From Turneriella parva DSM 21527 (lineage in GTDB: Bacteria; Spirochaetota; Leptospiria; Turneriellales; Turneriellaceae), in contig NC_018020.1 of the NCBI RefSeq assembly GCF_000266885.1, positions 1,302,001-1,366,000 of the forward strand: a DNA stretch of 64,000 nt, read 5' to 3'. Made by a program: the position numbers and the translations under genes. Shown one piece after another: positions 31,734-39,688 of this stretch; position 1 is the first letter of the stretch, and each line of letters starts with the position of its first letter. The notes under the pieces were generated by a model that worked only from the letters and a program-made list of their open reading frames with translations, did not search any database and was not told the origin of the DNA.

Positions 31734-32786
31734 TCAGAATAGGGCGGCTGACTCGGTCGCTTGTGACAGCGACTGCGAGACGGCCTTTGACCGGCGCCAA
31801 ATGATCGCATCGACGATGTAATGGTGAAACGTGAGCGTGAGGCTGAGCACCACGGCGATCGGCACTGCGTTATTCTTGAGCAAGGCATCGAGCGTAACGC
31901 CCAGAAGCGGCAAAAGATAATAGAACGGTAGCGCAAGCCCAATCGTCACAACGGCATAGAGTAAAACTCGTGACATACCGGGCTGTGAAAGCCATGAGAG
32001 CCAGCGCGCATGGTTATCGACACCCTGCGCAAACCGGCGCTGGTTGAAGAGCCACACATAGACTATGTATTGAACATTGTGCCAGACGTTGACGAGCAGC
32101 CAGCCCGAGCAGATTTCGTCGATTAGAACGTAACCACAGAAAAATATCGCGAAATGCGTTAGCATATAGAGTGTATGGCCCAATGCGAGTTCTCCGCGGC
32201 GAAAGGCTTTGATTCGCGTATAGATCCACATGAACGAGAGCGTGAGGCTGAGCGCTGCGGCCGTGTTGACGGCGGCAACAGGCACAGGGGGAAGCCAAAA
32301 GTCCTGGAACAGAAATTCGGTGGGTCTTTGGCTGCAGCGGTGCAGCAAACCCCAGACGGGCACCGACCAGAGCGTTAGCTCTGACAGGCGAACGTTATCC
32401 CACGGCAATCCGCCCGCCGCCCGGCGGTAGCGCTGCGCAAGGCCCCAGCTCTGCCGCACTGTGTGGTGAAACTGGCCGATGAAGTAGACGAAGTAGATTC
32501 CCGTGAGGCCGAAGTAGTGTGCGACAACCCAAAGACCAAGAAGCACAAACGGCGGTACGAAAAAGATGAGGCGTCTGTGACGGCGCCGGTCATCGCGATG
32601 GATCAGCAGATTGCTGTAGGTTGCCCAAAGGTGCTCATAGCCGAAGAGCCAGCTGTGGGCAGCGAGCATCGTGAGAAAAAGCAGCGGCCAAACGACAGTG
32701 ACACCGGCCATTGCGCCCGCGAGCAGCGCAATGCCGAAAATGAAACTCAGGTCAAAGCGCGAGTCTTTGAGCCACGCGCTGGTCAT
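31734..32786 (-). CDS. Polytopic membrane protein, unknown, with conserved-looking His motifs
   Basis: A 350-residue protein with about eight membrane helices. I do not recognise a named family. Histidine-containing motifs stand out: LAAHSWLFGYEHLWATY, IGQFHHTVRQSWGLAQRYR, NVWHNVQYIVYVWLFNQRR and LTFHHYIVDAIIWR. Clustered His residues on membrane helices suggest metal binding, as in di-iron desaturases or hydroxylases, but the exact box spacing does not match those families by eye. It stands alone between a lipoprotein gene and a Cys-rich peptide gene. Confidence 0.65.
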   Translation of the reverse strand: MTSAWLKDSRFDLSFIFGIALLAGAMAGVTVVWPLLFLTMLAAHSWLFGYEHLWATYSNLLIHRDDRRRHRRLIFFVPPFVLLGLWVVAHYFGLTGIYFVYFIGQFHHTVRQSWGLAQRYRRAAGGLPWDNVRLSELTLWSVPVWGLLHRCSQRPTEFLFQDFWLPPVPVAAVNTAAALSLTLSFMWIYTRIKAFRRGELALGHTLYMLTHFAIFFCGYVLIDEICSGWLLVNVWHNVQYIVYVWLFNQRRFAQGVDNHARWLSWLSQPGMSRVLLYAVVTIGLALPFYYLLPLLGVTLDALLKNNAVPIAVVLSLTLTFHHYIVDAIIWRRSKAVSQSLSQATESAALF

Positions 32787-32795
32787 GGCCCGCGG

Positions 32796-33047
32796 TTAGG
32801 TGACAACGCCTGGGGGCAGCTGTGGGCGCGGGGGTGCAGTACAAAAACTTTTTTCGCCGCGCTTTTTGCATGCATGGTGCTTCTGGCATTCGTCGTTTGC
32901 CGTGCACTCATCGCCGGGTTTCTTTTTTTTAGGGTCGAACGGCTCGTACGCCTCATCGGCCATTTTCGCCGCGGGTGCAGCCGAGCTGGCGCAGGTCAGC
33001 GTGAGGCAGGCCAGCAATATAACAACAGTACTGAATATTTTTTTCAT
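32796..33047 (-). CDS. Small secreted Cys-rich protein 1
   Basis: An 83-residue protein with a signal peptide (FSTVVILLACLTLTCASSA; lipoprotein processing at the Cys is possible). The mature end holds four closely spaced cysteines in CTANDECQKHHACKKRGEKS plus FC, flanked by a Lys-rich and a Pro-rich stretch. It resembles the small Cys-rich protein at 52128-52382 in the spacing C-x5-C-x5-C, so the two probably share a disulfide fold. Its function is unknown. It begins 250 bases downstream of a divergent region with no gene. Confidence 0.65.
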   Translation of the reverse strand: MKKIFSTVVILLACLTLTCASSAAPAAKMADEAYEPFDPKKKKPGDECTANDECQKHHACKKRGEKSFCTAPPRPQLPPGVVT

Positions 33048-33153
33048 ATGTTAGTCTCCTGTTTAGTTTCAGGGGGATATACCCCCCACACGAAACCCTA
33101 CGACAATTGGACGCTGCAGCCAGCGTTTCGGGTCATTTATTTAGTAAACTGTC

Positions 33154-33181
33154 AGCAGGTTCCTTTGTCAGAAACCTGTTA
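33154..33181. terminator. Hairpin at the end of the 33179 gene
   Basis: On the minus strand CAGGTTTC pairs with GGAACCTG directly after the TAA stop. The stem is eight base pairs with a G-T pair. Confidence 0.4.
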
Positions 33182-33538
33182 GCGAAACCAAATGGTGTCG
33201 GCAAACCACTGGCCATTCACCTCCATCAGTGTCGTGAGTGTGCGGCCATTTTTCATTTTGATCTTGATCGTCTTTTGGCCCTGGTATTCGCCTTCTTCTA
33301 CCGATTCAACGAGGTCATCGAGCGTGTAGCTGGCGAGTTCTTTTTTTGCCTTCTTGAGCACAGCTGCTGTCACGCGGGCACGCTGGCGTTCGGTCAGCCT
33401 TGCCTTGAGGCCCTTGACATCACCTTTTTTGATCAATTTCGACTGGCGGTCAATTTCGGCGCGAGCCGTTTCGAGCGCATCAGCGAAGAGCGAGCCGACG
33501 AACAAAAGCGAAAGCGTTATAAGGGTTATTCTTTTCAT
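33179..33538 (-). CDS. Small secreted protein of unknown function
   Basis: From ATG 33538 the protein is 119 residues, with a signal peptide (ITLITLSLLFVGSLFADA) and a lysine-rich helical middle (RAEIDRQSKLIKKGDVKGLKARLTERQRARV). The end (KIKMKNGRTLTTLMEVNGQWFADTIWF) looks like a small beta sheet, similar to lumazine-binding-like or DUF4878-type folds, in which a stress-exposed helix is followed by strands. That similarity is only by pattern. No neighbours suggest a task. Confidence 0.6.
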   Translation of the reverse strand: MKRITLITLSLLFVGSLFADALETARAEIDRQSKLIKKGDVKGLKARLTERQRARVTAAVLKKAKKELASYTLDDLVESVEEGEYQGQKTIKIKMKNGRTLTTLMEVNGQWFADTIWFR

Positions 33539-33620
33539 GGGCGACGTAAGCACTGCCGGCACATCGGGTCAATATCTTCTCGCTTACCATACCATCCCCC
33601 ACCGGCGGGCGCACAATATG

Positions 33621-34112
33621 CTAAACCAACTTTGCACAGGCTTTGAGAATAATCTGGTGGTCTTTCACCAGTGCCTCGCGGTGCGAATCGACAATCGCCT
33701 TCGCAACGGTTCGGCCCACCAGCGGAATATTCACGTGTACATGCACTTCGTATTCGCGCACCGTCAGATTGTCATTGATCGCAGTGTATGGGCAGGTCGC
33801 CACGATCTTCACCTTATCGGGAGCGTATTCTGACTGCATCGTGAACTGGCTGAGGTATGTCTCGGTATTAAAGGTATTCACGTCGACCATTTCGAGAAGG
33901 CCGGCAGGTACCATCTTTTTCACAATTTCGGGTATCGCATTGCCAAATTTGAAAAGCCGGCGCGTGATCACAAGCGGCCCGTTATGCTCAACACCGAGCA
34001 GTTGTTGCGATTTTAGACCTGGCTGCTCGTCTATCGCATCGTAGCGCAGCTCTCGTGCTGCGATGACGGTCTTGATGGGGTAGGGAAACTCTTGCCTGAG
34101 GGTGAAACGCAT
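33621..34112 (-). CDS. DUF2505-like (START/SRPBCC fold) protein A
   Basis: From ATG 34112 the protein is 164 residues: FTLRQEFPYPIKTVIAARELRYD begins it and VHVHVNIPLVGRTVAKAIVD ends it. This layout (N-terminal strand, helix with charged residues, long sheet and C-terminal helix) fits the DUF2505 group of SRPBCC-like proteins that bind hydrophobic molecules. A longer frame from 34217 is possible but adds 35 residues without family resemblance. Its neighbour in the opposite direction (34194-34700) is a paralogue: both have xPYPI/PFSFEK starts and NIPLVG/KIPAIG ends. Confidence 0.65.
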   Translation of the reverse strand: MRFTLRQEFPYPIKTVIAARELRYDAIDEQPGLKSQQLLGVEHNGPLVITRRLFKFGNAIPEIVKKMVPAGLLEMVDVNTFNTETYLSQFTMQSEYAPDKVKIVATCPYTAINDNLTVREYEVHVHVNIPLVGRTVAKAIVDSHREALVKDHQIILKACAKLV

Positions 34113-34193
34113 ATGAATTTCTCCCGTTCGGTTTCGCGCTACAAGTTGACGAATTGTTTTTGACCCATCGGCCGAGTTTCGCAAAGAAACCGC

Positions 34194-34700
34194 GTGCAGC
34201 GCGCGACCCTCGAACACCGGTTTCCGTTTTCATTTGAAAAGCTGGTACAGATTCGCGAAGAACGCTACCAAAACCTGCACATCTGGGATATGTTCTCCGC
34301 GGCTATCTTGCTGAAAGAAGAGAACAATGGGCCGATCAGAACGCGTGAATACAAGCTATTGATTCGCACCGCGCTGCCCCTATTTGCGCAAAAGCTGCTC
34401 GCGAACGGCGAACCGCTCGCCTGTTATGAAATCACCACGCTCGACTCAGAAAAGCAAGAATACCGTTCAGACACGCAGCTGCGCATCGTCAACTCGGCTG
34501 TGAATTTCAAAGAACTTTCGCTCTACAGCGCCGATGGGCTTGAGCGCAGCAAGCGCCAGATCGACATCGAGGCGAATGTGAAGATTCCCGCGATTGGCAA
34601 GGCAATCGAAAAGCTGATCGTACACGAATTTCGCGAACAGAGCGGTGTGGATTGCGAACGTATCTTGAAGTTTTTCGCCGATAATCACGCGAAAAACTGA
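34194..34700 (+). CDS. DUF2505-like (START/SRPBCC fold) protein B
   Basis: A 168-residue protein with the same plan as its divergent neighbour: TLEHRFPFSFEKLVQIREERYQN at the start, and IDIEANVKIPAIGKAIEKLIVHEFREQ near the end. The two probably arose by duplication with inversion. The likely role is binding of a lipid or another hydrophobic ligand. The short space between the two starts (about 80 bases) would hold both promoters. It is followed by a multi-branched palindromic element. Confidence 0.65.
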   Translation: MQRATLEHRFPFSFEKLVQIREERYQNLHIWDMFSAAILLKEENNGPIRTREYKLLIRTALPLFAQKLLANGEPLACYEITTLDSEKQEYRSDTQLRIVNSAVNFKELSLYSADGLERSKRQIDIEANVKIPAIGKAIEKLIVHEFREQSGVDCERILKFFADNHAKN

Positions 34701-34720
34701 CAGATATCCCGAGCAAGCTC

Positions 34721-34895
34721 GCGAAAAATTTTCCGAAAAAGCGAAAAGCCTCATCGTTTGTAATGCGGTTTCTTTGAAACCGCTCTACAAACGACCGCTA
34801 AAGCGCGGCGTCGCTTGTCTGACAAGCGACTCTGCTGCTTCTCGCTTTTTCGGTTTCGCGCGCCTGCTAGCAGTTTCCTCTCCGAGGAAACTGCT
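34721..34895. repeat. Clover-leaf palindromic element B
   Basis: Outer arms CCGAAAAAGCGA (34733-34744) and TCGCTTTTTCGG (34842-34853) enclose two branches: one with stem TCGTTTGTA/TACAAACGA (34754-34762, 34786-34794) closed by the inner hairpin GCGGTTTC/GAAACCGC (34765-34783), and one GTCGCTTGT/ACAAGCGAC (34810-34830). A separate hairpin AGCAGTTTCCTC/GAGGAAACTGCT (34869-34895) follows and overlaps the stop of the ABC permease gene. Confidence 0.75.
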
Positions 34896-36261
34896 AATCT
34901 TTTTTCACCAGCGCGAGAGTTTTTCTGCCCAGTACAATGGCACCAGGTACCAAAGAAGCGAGCGCACTGATGCCGATCGATGTGGCGTAGATGAAAGCAT
35001 GCTGCGCACTTGTCAGCTCGAACTGTATCACCGAGAGGTCGGTACCTGAAAGTTTCGTGAGCCACGGCAGGTCGGCAATATGTTGCTGCAATAGCTGCAG
35101 AGCCGGCTGCGACAGCGCCAAGGCAAGCGCTGAATGAATGAATCCCCATAAAGCACCTTCGATTGCCAGCAAAAACCATAAGAAAAACATCGAAGAGCCG
35201 AATACCAGATAGAGGCCGAACTCATATCGGTTTTGCACCGCAAGCAGCGCAAATGAATTCGCGAGCGCAATGGCGGCAAGGCCGCCGAGCACGACCGCGA
35301 CAATCATAAAGATCATGTCGATCTTCTCGATGGATTTTAGAATCGAATCAAACTTCTTACTCTGTTCAGGTACCCTCAGCCGCTCTGCACGCGCCGCTTT
35401 CAGCACACCCGGCAAAACTTTTTCATTGGCCACTTCAACGAAAATCTGATCGAAGCTCATGGCGGCGTTCTTCTGGTTGCGTTCACGGTGCTTACGCTGC
35501 ACCCAGTCGAGCGGTACGCCAAGAGCAGAGATTACTCCGGGTGGTGCGAAGCCGCAGACGATCAGCACAGCCTCTTCAGTGCGCGACCATTTGGTGCCGA
35601 CGATACTTTGTCCGAGTAGTGCCCGCAAGCGCATGCCGATTACCGTGTTTGCCGAAATGTTTGGCAGACCATTGATCATTGTATAGGCATACATGATTTC
35701 AAGATAACTCTCAGGTACAATCACGGGAATCTCATCAATCGTCTTGTCTTTGTCTTGGATTTTGTTTCCGGAATAAGGCGCCTTGCAGCGCATCATGGGC
35801 CTGAACTGCGCCTGCGGCACACCCTGCAGCACGAGGTCGAAACTAAAGCCGAGCTGCGACAGAATCGGATCTTCAAAACGCCCGATCGCGGGCTGCTGCA
35901 GAAGCTGCGTAGCACTCACCGATTTGACATCGCCCTTGTTTCCCCAGTTGCGAGCGCGCTCGAGTGTGCGCGACGTGATATGCATTAGATTGTCTTGCTC
36001 TTTGCGAAACTGGCTCCAGTTTGAGCCGCCCTTGTTCATAGCGCTGAGGTCGGGTACCAAACGCAGTGTCTGCGGCGGCAGGCTCGATTCCATTTTTTCC
36101 CGAATGAGCTTTTTAATCGGTTCGAGCACGCCGAGAATTGTGATCACAACCAAAAGCGATAAGAACAACCCAAGCGAAGAGAGGGCGTTGCGAACAAAAT
36201 GTTTGCGCGCGATGAACAGAATCAGGTAAAGTCGGCGCGCAATGAATCTGAGTATTTCCAT
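34894..36261 (-). CDS. FtsX/MacB-like ABC transporter permease
   Basis: A 455-residue membrane protein. It has an N-terminal membrane segment (LGLFLSLLVVITILGVL), a large outer domain of about 240 residues (from EPIKKLIREKMES), and three C-terminal helices (FMIVAVVLGGLAAIALANSF onward), the arrangement of FtsX-type permeases. The start lies two bases from the ATPase stop, so the two genes are translated together. The pair probably moves a lipid or protein or drives a periplasmic partner. It is last in a kinase-regulator-transporter operon. Its stop is inside the hairpin at 34869-34895. Confidence 0.82.
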   Translation of the reverse strand: MEILRFIARRLYLILFIARKHFVRNALSSLGLFLSLLVVITILGVLEPIKKLIREKMESSLPPQTLRLVPDLSAMNKGGSNWSQFRKEQDNLMHITSRTLERARNWGNKGDVKSVSATQLLQQPAIGRFEDPILSQLGFSFDLVLQGVPQAQFRPMMRCKAPYSGNKIQDKDKTIDEIPVIVPESYLEIMYAYTMINGLPNISANTVIGMRLRALLGQSIVGTKWSRTEEAVLIVCGFAPPGVISALGVPLDWVQRKHRERNQKNAAMSFDQIFVEVANEKVLPGVLKAARAERLRVPEQSKKFDSILKSIEKIDMIFMIVAVVLGGLAAIALANSFALLAVQNRYEFGLYLVFGSSMFFLWFLLAIEGALWGFIHSALALALSQPALQLLQQHIADLPWLTKLSGTDLSVIQFELTSAQHAFIYATSIGISALASLVPGAIVLGRKTLALVKKD

Positions 36262-36262
36262 T

Positions 36263-36985
36263 TCAGCTCTTCTTGCGCGGGCGGCGCACCGGCTTTGCAG
36301 TCACGGCCACTTGTTCGTGCAGCTTGCCGTCGATTAAGCGCAGCACCCGGTCTGCGTGTTGCATGATGAAGTTGCTGTGCGAGACGCAAACAAGCGTGAG
36401 GCCCTGCGCCTTGAGCCTCACAAGCTCGGCAACGATCGCTGCCTCGGTCGCGCTGTCGAGATTGCCGGTCGGCTCATCGAGCAATAACAAAGGGGGATTC
36501 ATCAAGAGCGCGCGAGCGAGCGCTGTTCGCTGCGCCTCGCCGCCCGACACGGTATTCGGGTATGCTTTCGAGCGGTGCGCAATGCCCAGATTCTGCATCT
36601 GGTTTTGCAACTGTTCTTTAGCGAGCTTCTTGCCCGAGAACAGCGCCGGAAACCGTATGTTCTGCTCGACGGTCAAGAAGGGCAGAAGCCGAAAGTCTTG
36701 AAAGAGAAATCCCACATACTTTTTACGAAAGCGGCCGAGACCGAACTCACCAAACCTGCCATAAACTCTTTTGCCCTCAAAGAGGTAAATACCCCTGTCG
36801 GGGCGCAGAAAGCCACCCAGAATATAGAGTAGTGTGCTCTTGCCGCTACCCGATTCGCCGGCGATGACCGTAAACGAACCCGGCGCGATCTCGAGGTCGA
36901 TGGCATCGAGAATCTTGCGCTTGCCATAGCTCAGGGAAATTTCGCTGAGAGACAGAAGTGAGCCTGGTGCCGCAGCTTCAGTCAT
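36263..36985 (-). CDS. ABC transporter ATP-binding protein (LolD/FtsE-like)
   Basis: From ATG 36985 the protein is 240 residues. Walker A is GESGSGKST, the signature is VSGGEAQRTALARAL, Walker B is LLLLDEPTGNLD, and the switch His is in VCVSHSNF. These fit the LolD/MacB/FtsE branch that pairs with FtsX-like permeases, as found in the next gene. The start overlaps the regulator's 3' end by eight bases. A longer frame from 37099 has no family counterpart. Confidence 0.9.
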   Translation of the reverse strand: MTEAAAPGSLLSLSEISLSYGKRKILDAIDLEIAPGSFTVIAGESGSGKSTLLYILGGFLRPDRGIYLFEGKRVYGRFGEFGLGRFRKKYVGFLFQDFRLLPFLTVEQNIRFPALFSGKKLAKEQLQNQMQNLGIAHRSKAYPNTVSGGEAQRTALARALLMNPPLLLLDEPTGNLDSATEAAIVAELVRLKAQGLTLVCVSHSNFIMQHADRVLRLIDGKLHEQVAVTAKPVRRPRKKS

Positions 36986-38051
36986 GTTTTTCAGAACCTG
37001 AAATCTCGTAGACCGAGATATTCTTGTACGCCTGCGCGGCGACGGTATTGTAGAAGCAGATGACCTCGGTGCGCCGGTCGCGCTCGATATTGAACACAAG
37101 CGACGACAGCTGCTCGCGCAGCAGAAAAATACCGCGGCCGTGAGAATCGTGCAGGCCTGCCGGCAGGCCCGTTTCGCTGTCCATCGCCAGGTGGCGGTGC
37201 AGGCGATAGAGAATTTCTTTCTGCGTGAGGCGGCCGTGCGGGTCGAGACAGCTCATAATTATCCAGTCATCACAGATGCCAAATTGCAGAGTGAATCGGT
37301 CTTCTTCATCGAGCACGATATCCTGGTGGGTCAATAAAATATCGTGCTCTGAGTGCTTTGTCTGGTACTTGAACTCACCGTGATCATTCGTCGGCGCCCT
37401 GAACATTGCGTTCGAGGTAATTTCATCGAGCACGAGCTTTGTAGTGGCTTCGGGCGCGCGTTTCTGCGACTTAAACTGCGCCGCGATGCGATCGGTAAGC
37501 TCGCCTCGCTCGTGAAGGGAGCCGACCCTGGTCGAATAGAGCACCCCGTCGACAAAAGGTTTGGGAAAAGTGCGCAGGGTAACTTCACTGAGGCGCATTT
37601 GGGGAAAATATTTCTGCACCCCAAAGATATCACCGGTTAACATCTTCTCGATGGTCACCTCTATTTCTTTGAGGCTCATGCGGCCGTGTTTGGTGATGAC
37701 CTGGGTGAAACCGTGCTCTTTGATGACGTCGATGAATTCATTCACGTCATATGAAGTAATCACGATAATCTTGATGTTCGGCCTGAGCTTTCGCGCCAGG
37801 CGGCCGAGCTCGAAACCGTTCATCTCGGGTAGCTTGATGTCGGTAATCAGCAGGTCAATGTCGGGTGACATCGCCAGCGTCATGAGCGCCTGTTCTGCCG
37901 TGCCCGAAACCTGAATGTCATAGCGCGAGAACAAGAAATCCCGAATGGCGAGCTGAATCGAGTCGACGTCTTCGACAAGCAATATCTTGCGCGTGCTTTT
38001 CTTACCGTCAATTTCAAGATCGAGAAATGGTGAAGTGGTCGCGTTGCTCAT
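36978..38051 (-). CDS. Response regulator with C-terminal ATPase-like domain
   Basis: A 357-residue two-domain protein. The receiver domain (about residues 20-140) has E27/D28 (LLVEDVD), the phosphorylated D71 (LLITDIKLPEMNGF) and the conserved Lys in ITKHGR. After a linker the C-terminal half looks like a GHKL ATPase of the anti-sigma/SpoIIAB group: N-box-like TKLVLDEITSNAMFRAP and Gly box SHGRGIFLLREQL. Such proteins switch a partner by phosphorylation or binding. It overlaps the kinase by four bases (ATGA) and the ABC ATPase by eight, so all are one operon. Confidence 0.82.
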   Translation of the reverse strand: MSNATTSPFLDLEIDGKKSTRKILLVEDVDSIQLAIRDFLFSRYDIQVSGTAEQALMTLAMSPDIDLLITDIKLPEMNGFELGRLARKLRPNIKIIVITSYDVNEFIDVIKEHGFTQVITKHGRMSLKEIEVTIEKMLTGDIFGVQKYFPQMRLSEVTLRTFPKPFVDGVLYSTRVGSLHERGELTDRIAAQFKSQKRAPEATTKLVLDEITSNAMFRAPTNDHGEFKYQTKHSEHDILLTHQDIVLDEEDRFTLQFGICDDWIIMSCLDPHGRLTQKEILYRLHRHLAMDSETGLPAGLHDSHGRGIFLLREQLSSLVFNIERDRRTEVICFYNTVAAQAYKNISVYEISGSEKHD

Positions 38052-38689
38052 GGCATCAGAGGCAGGTCGATCGTCACGCGCGTCATCGGCTTCTTCGAAA
38101 CAACGCGAATTTTTCCATTATGCTCAATCGCAATCTTGCGGGCAATAAAGAGCCCCAGGCCACGGTTCTTCTCACCTTTCGTCGTATAAAAAGGCTCGAA
38201 CAGGCGCGCAATTCTGCGCCGGTCTATACCTCCGCCGTTGTCTGAGAAGCGGATGCGCGCCGAACCGCCAGAACGCTTCAGCGAAATCTGCAGCGAGGTG
38301 CGATCGCCGCCCTTGCGAGCTTCGGCAGCGTCGATCGTATTGCGAATAATATTTTGCCAGGCGCGACGCAAACGGGAAATATCTCCGGCGATGGTCAGCT
38401 TCTCTTTCGAATCGGCGAGATCAATGATTATCGGCACACGCGGATTCGACTGCACCTGGTCGATGAGCGACCTCATCTCGGCGACAAGATCAATCTTCTG
38501 CATACGAAAGGTGTCGCGGCGGTTGAGTGATTTGAGTTCTTCGAGCAGGTCTGTGGCAGAAGTGAGGTCGTTACCCAGCGCATCGAGCAGCTTGCGCATC
38601 GAATCATTCGTCGCCAGTTTACGGCACGCCTGAAGTGTCAGATTCATGCCCGTCAGCGGGCCATTGAGATCATGCGCAATGACTCGCAC
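38048..38689 (-). CDS. Histidine kinase core (no sensor domain visible)
   Basis: From GTG 38689 the protein is 213 residues and starts directly at the phospho-acceptor box IAHDLNGPLTG (His at about residue 6), followed by the ATPase motifs NIIRNTIDAAEA, FSDNGGGID and RGLGLFIARKIA. The kinase core is complete but it has no sensor. The frame stays open upstream to a stop near 38806 and encodes a plausible coiled-coil lead-in (QFQNKFQSLELFVRVIAHD), but I see no ATG, GTG or TTG there. It may be truncated from a longer sensor kinase; an inverted repeat (CCGGCTCG/CGAGCCGG) lies in the lead-in. Confidence 0.75.
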   Translation of the reverse strand: MRVIAHDLNGPLTGMNLTLQACRKLATNDSMRKLLDALGNDLTSATDLLEELKSLNRRDTFRMQKIDLVAEMRSLIDQVQSNPRVPIIIDLADSKEKLTIAGDISRLRRAWQNIIRNTIDAAEARKGGDRTSLQISLKRSGGSARIRFSDNGGGIDRRRIARLFEPFYTTKGEKNRGLGLFIARKIAIEHNGKIRVVSKKPMTRVTIDLPLMP

Positions 38690-38730
38690 AAAAAGTTCGA
38701 GGGATTGAAATTTGTTCTGAAATTGGCGGT

Positions 38731-38757
38731 CTTGCCGGCTCGTCTGGCGAGCCGGTT
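38731..38757. repeat. Inverted repeat upstream of the kinase core
   Basis: CCGGCTCG and CGAGCCGG-like arms around CCAGA lie in the open frame before the kinase start and may mark an insertion that removed the sensor domain. Confidence 0.4.
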
Positions 38758-38806
38758 TTCGACCTTGGGTTGATTCGGTGGCCGTAGAGCCTGCCCGGTT
38801 CTAACC

Positions 38807-39535
38807 TCAGTAACGCAGAGAATGTTTCAGGCGCTGTATTGTTTCGACGTCGCCGTTCGACGCGCCGCGCTTCTGAAACTCAAAGGTAAAGCGAAACAGT
38901 TTTTCGAAGTAAATGAGATTCTCGATGTAAAAGTCACGCTTGAACTTGATGCGGTTAGGGTTGGTTGGATCGTTTTCAACGTCGGCGAGTTTCACCTGGT
39001 AGTCGGGTGATTTCTCAGCAACTTCTGTCGGCTTATTGAACGAGGTCGCGAGTTGAATGTCGTTGGGGTTACCTTTTACGGGACCTGGATGCAGCGCTTT
39101 TGTGTAATACTTATACTGTTCGTAAAAGTTCTGGTCGTCGACGATGGTTTTGATTTTTGACAGGTCTTTACCTGCGAAATAGAGGCGCATGGTTTTCGCC
39201 GCAGTGCCTACGGGTCGACCATAGTTGTAAGACTGTGGATTGAACGTGTAAGCGACGAGCTCAATGTATTCACCGTCTTCGTCTTTGCCCATGGAGAAGA
39301 TCGTTTGCGTTGGGCTCTGTTTTACCTTTGGCCCGATATCGCGCAGCGTATACATCGCCTGAAGGCGCTCGCTGATCTGGCGAATCTGATCGTCGAGACG
39401 CTTTTCTGTTTCGGCGAGGTCAGCCGCTTTCTGGCTGTCTTTGCCTGCCTTGAAGGCCTCTTCAATCGCTGAAGCCGATGTGGTGATCGCTACCATGGCA
39501 AGTGTGGCCAGCGCTATGTTTATTTTCTTAAGCAT
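38807..39535 (-). CDS. Secreted protein, paralogue of the 9141-9833 protein
   Basis: A 242-residue protein with a clear signal peptide (NIALATLAMVAITTSASA). It then has a charged helical stretch (LAETEKRLDDQIRQISERLQAMYTL) and a domain ending NRIKFKRDFYIENLIYFEKLF. The protein at 9141-9833 shares that end (LSFKRDYYLPHLRNTLYN) and the layout of signal, helix and domain, so the two form a small paralogous family, probably periplasmic. Its function is unknown. It is separated from the kinase lead-in by only a few bases and could be the leader gene of that operon. Confidence 0.75.
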   Translation of the reverse strand: MLKKINIALATLAMVAITTSASAIEEAFKAGKDSQKAADLAETEKRLDDQIRQISERLQAMYTLRDIGPKVKQSPTQTIFSMGKDEDGEYIELVAYTFNPQSYNYGRPVGTAAKTMRLYFAGKDLSKIKTIVDDQNFYEQYKYYTKALHPGPVKGNPNDIQLATSFNKPTEVAEKSPDYQVKLADVENDPTNPNRIKFKRDFYIENLIYFEKLFRFTFEFQKRGASNGDVETIQRLKHSLRY

Positions 39536-39688
39536 TTCCGTATGCTCCCCTTTGAGTGAGAATGTTCCCCTCTCTCTATCGACGTCTGAACGCGTAAACT
39601 GAAATTAGACTGAACTATATTCGCACTGATTTTTTTATGTCGTATTTAATCGCGCGCATTCGTCGCGCGCATACCTCAGTCTGTATGC

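Noticed and set aside
32463-33182. Long plus-strand frame (239 codons) over two minus-strand genes
   Set aside because: It overlaps the orphan membrane protein and Cys-rich peptide genes, which have proper starts and signals; its own product looks like shadow sequence.
34749-34853. Element B as a tRNA-like gene
   Set aside because: Its arms are longer and more perfect than tRNA arms, and no anticodon or T-loop signature is present.
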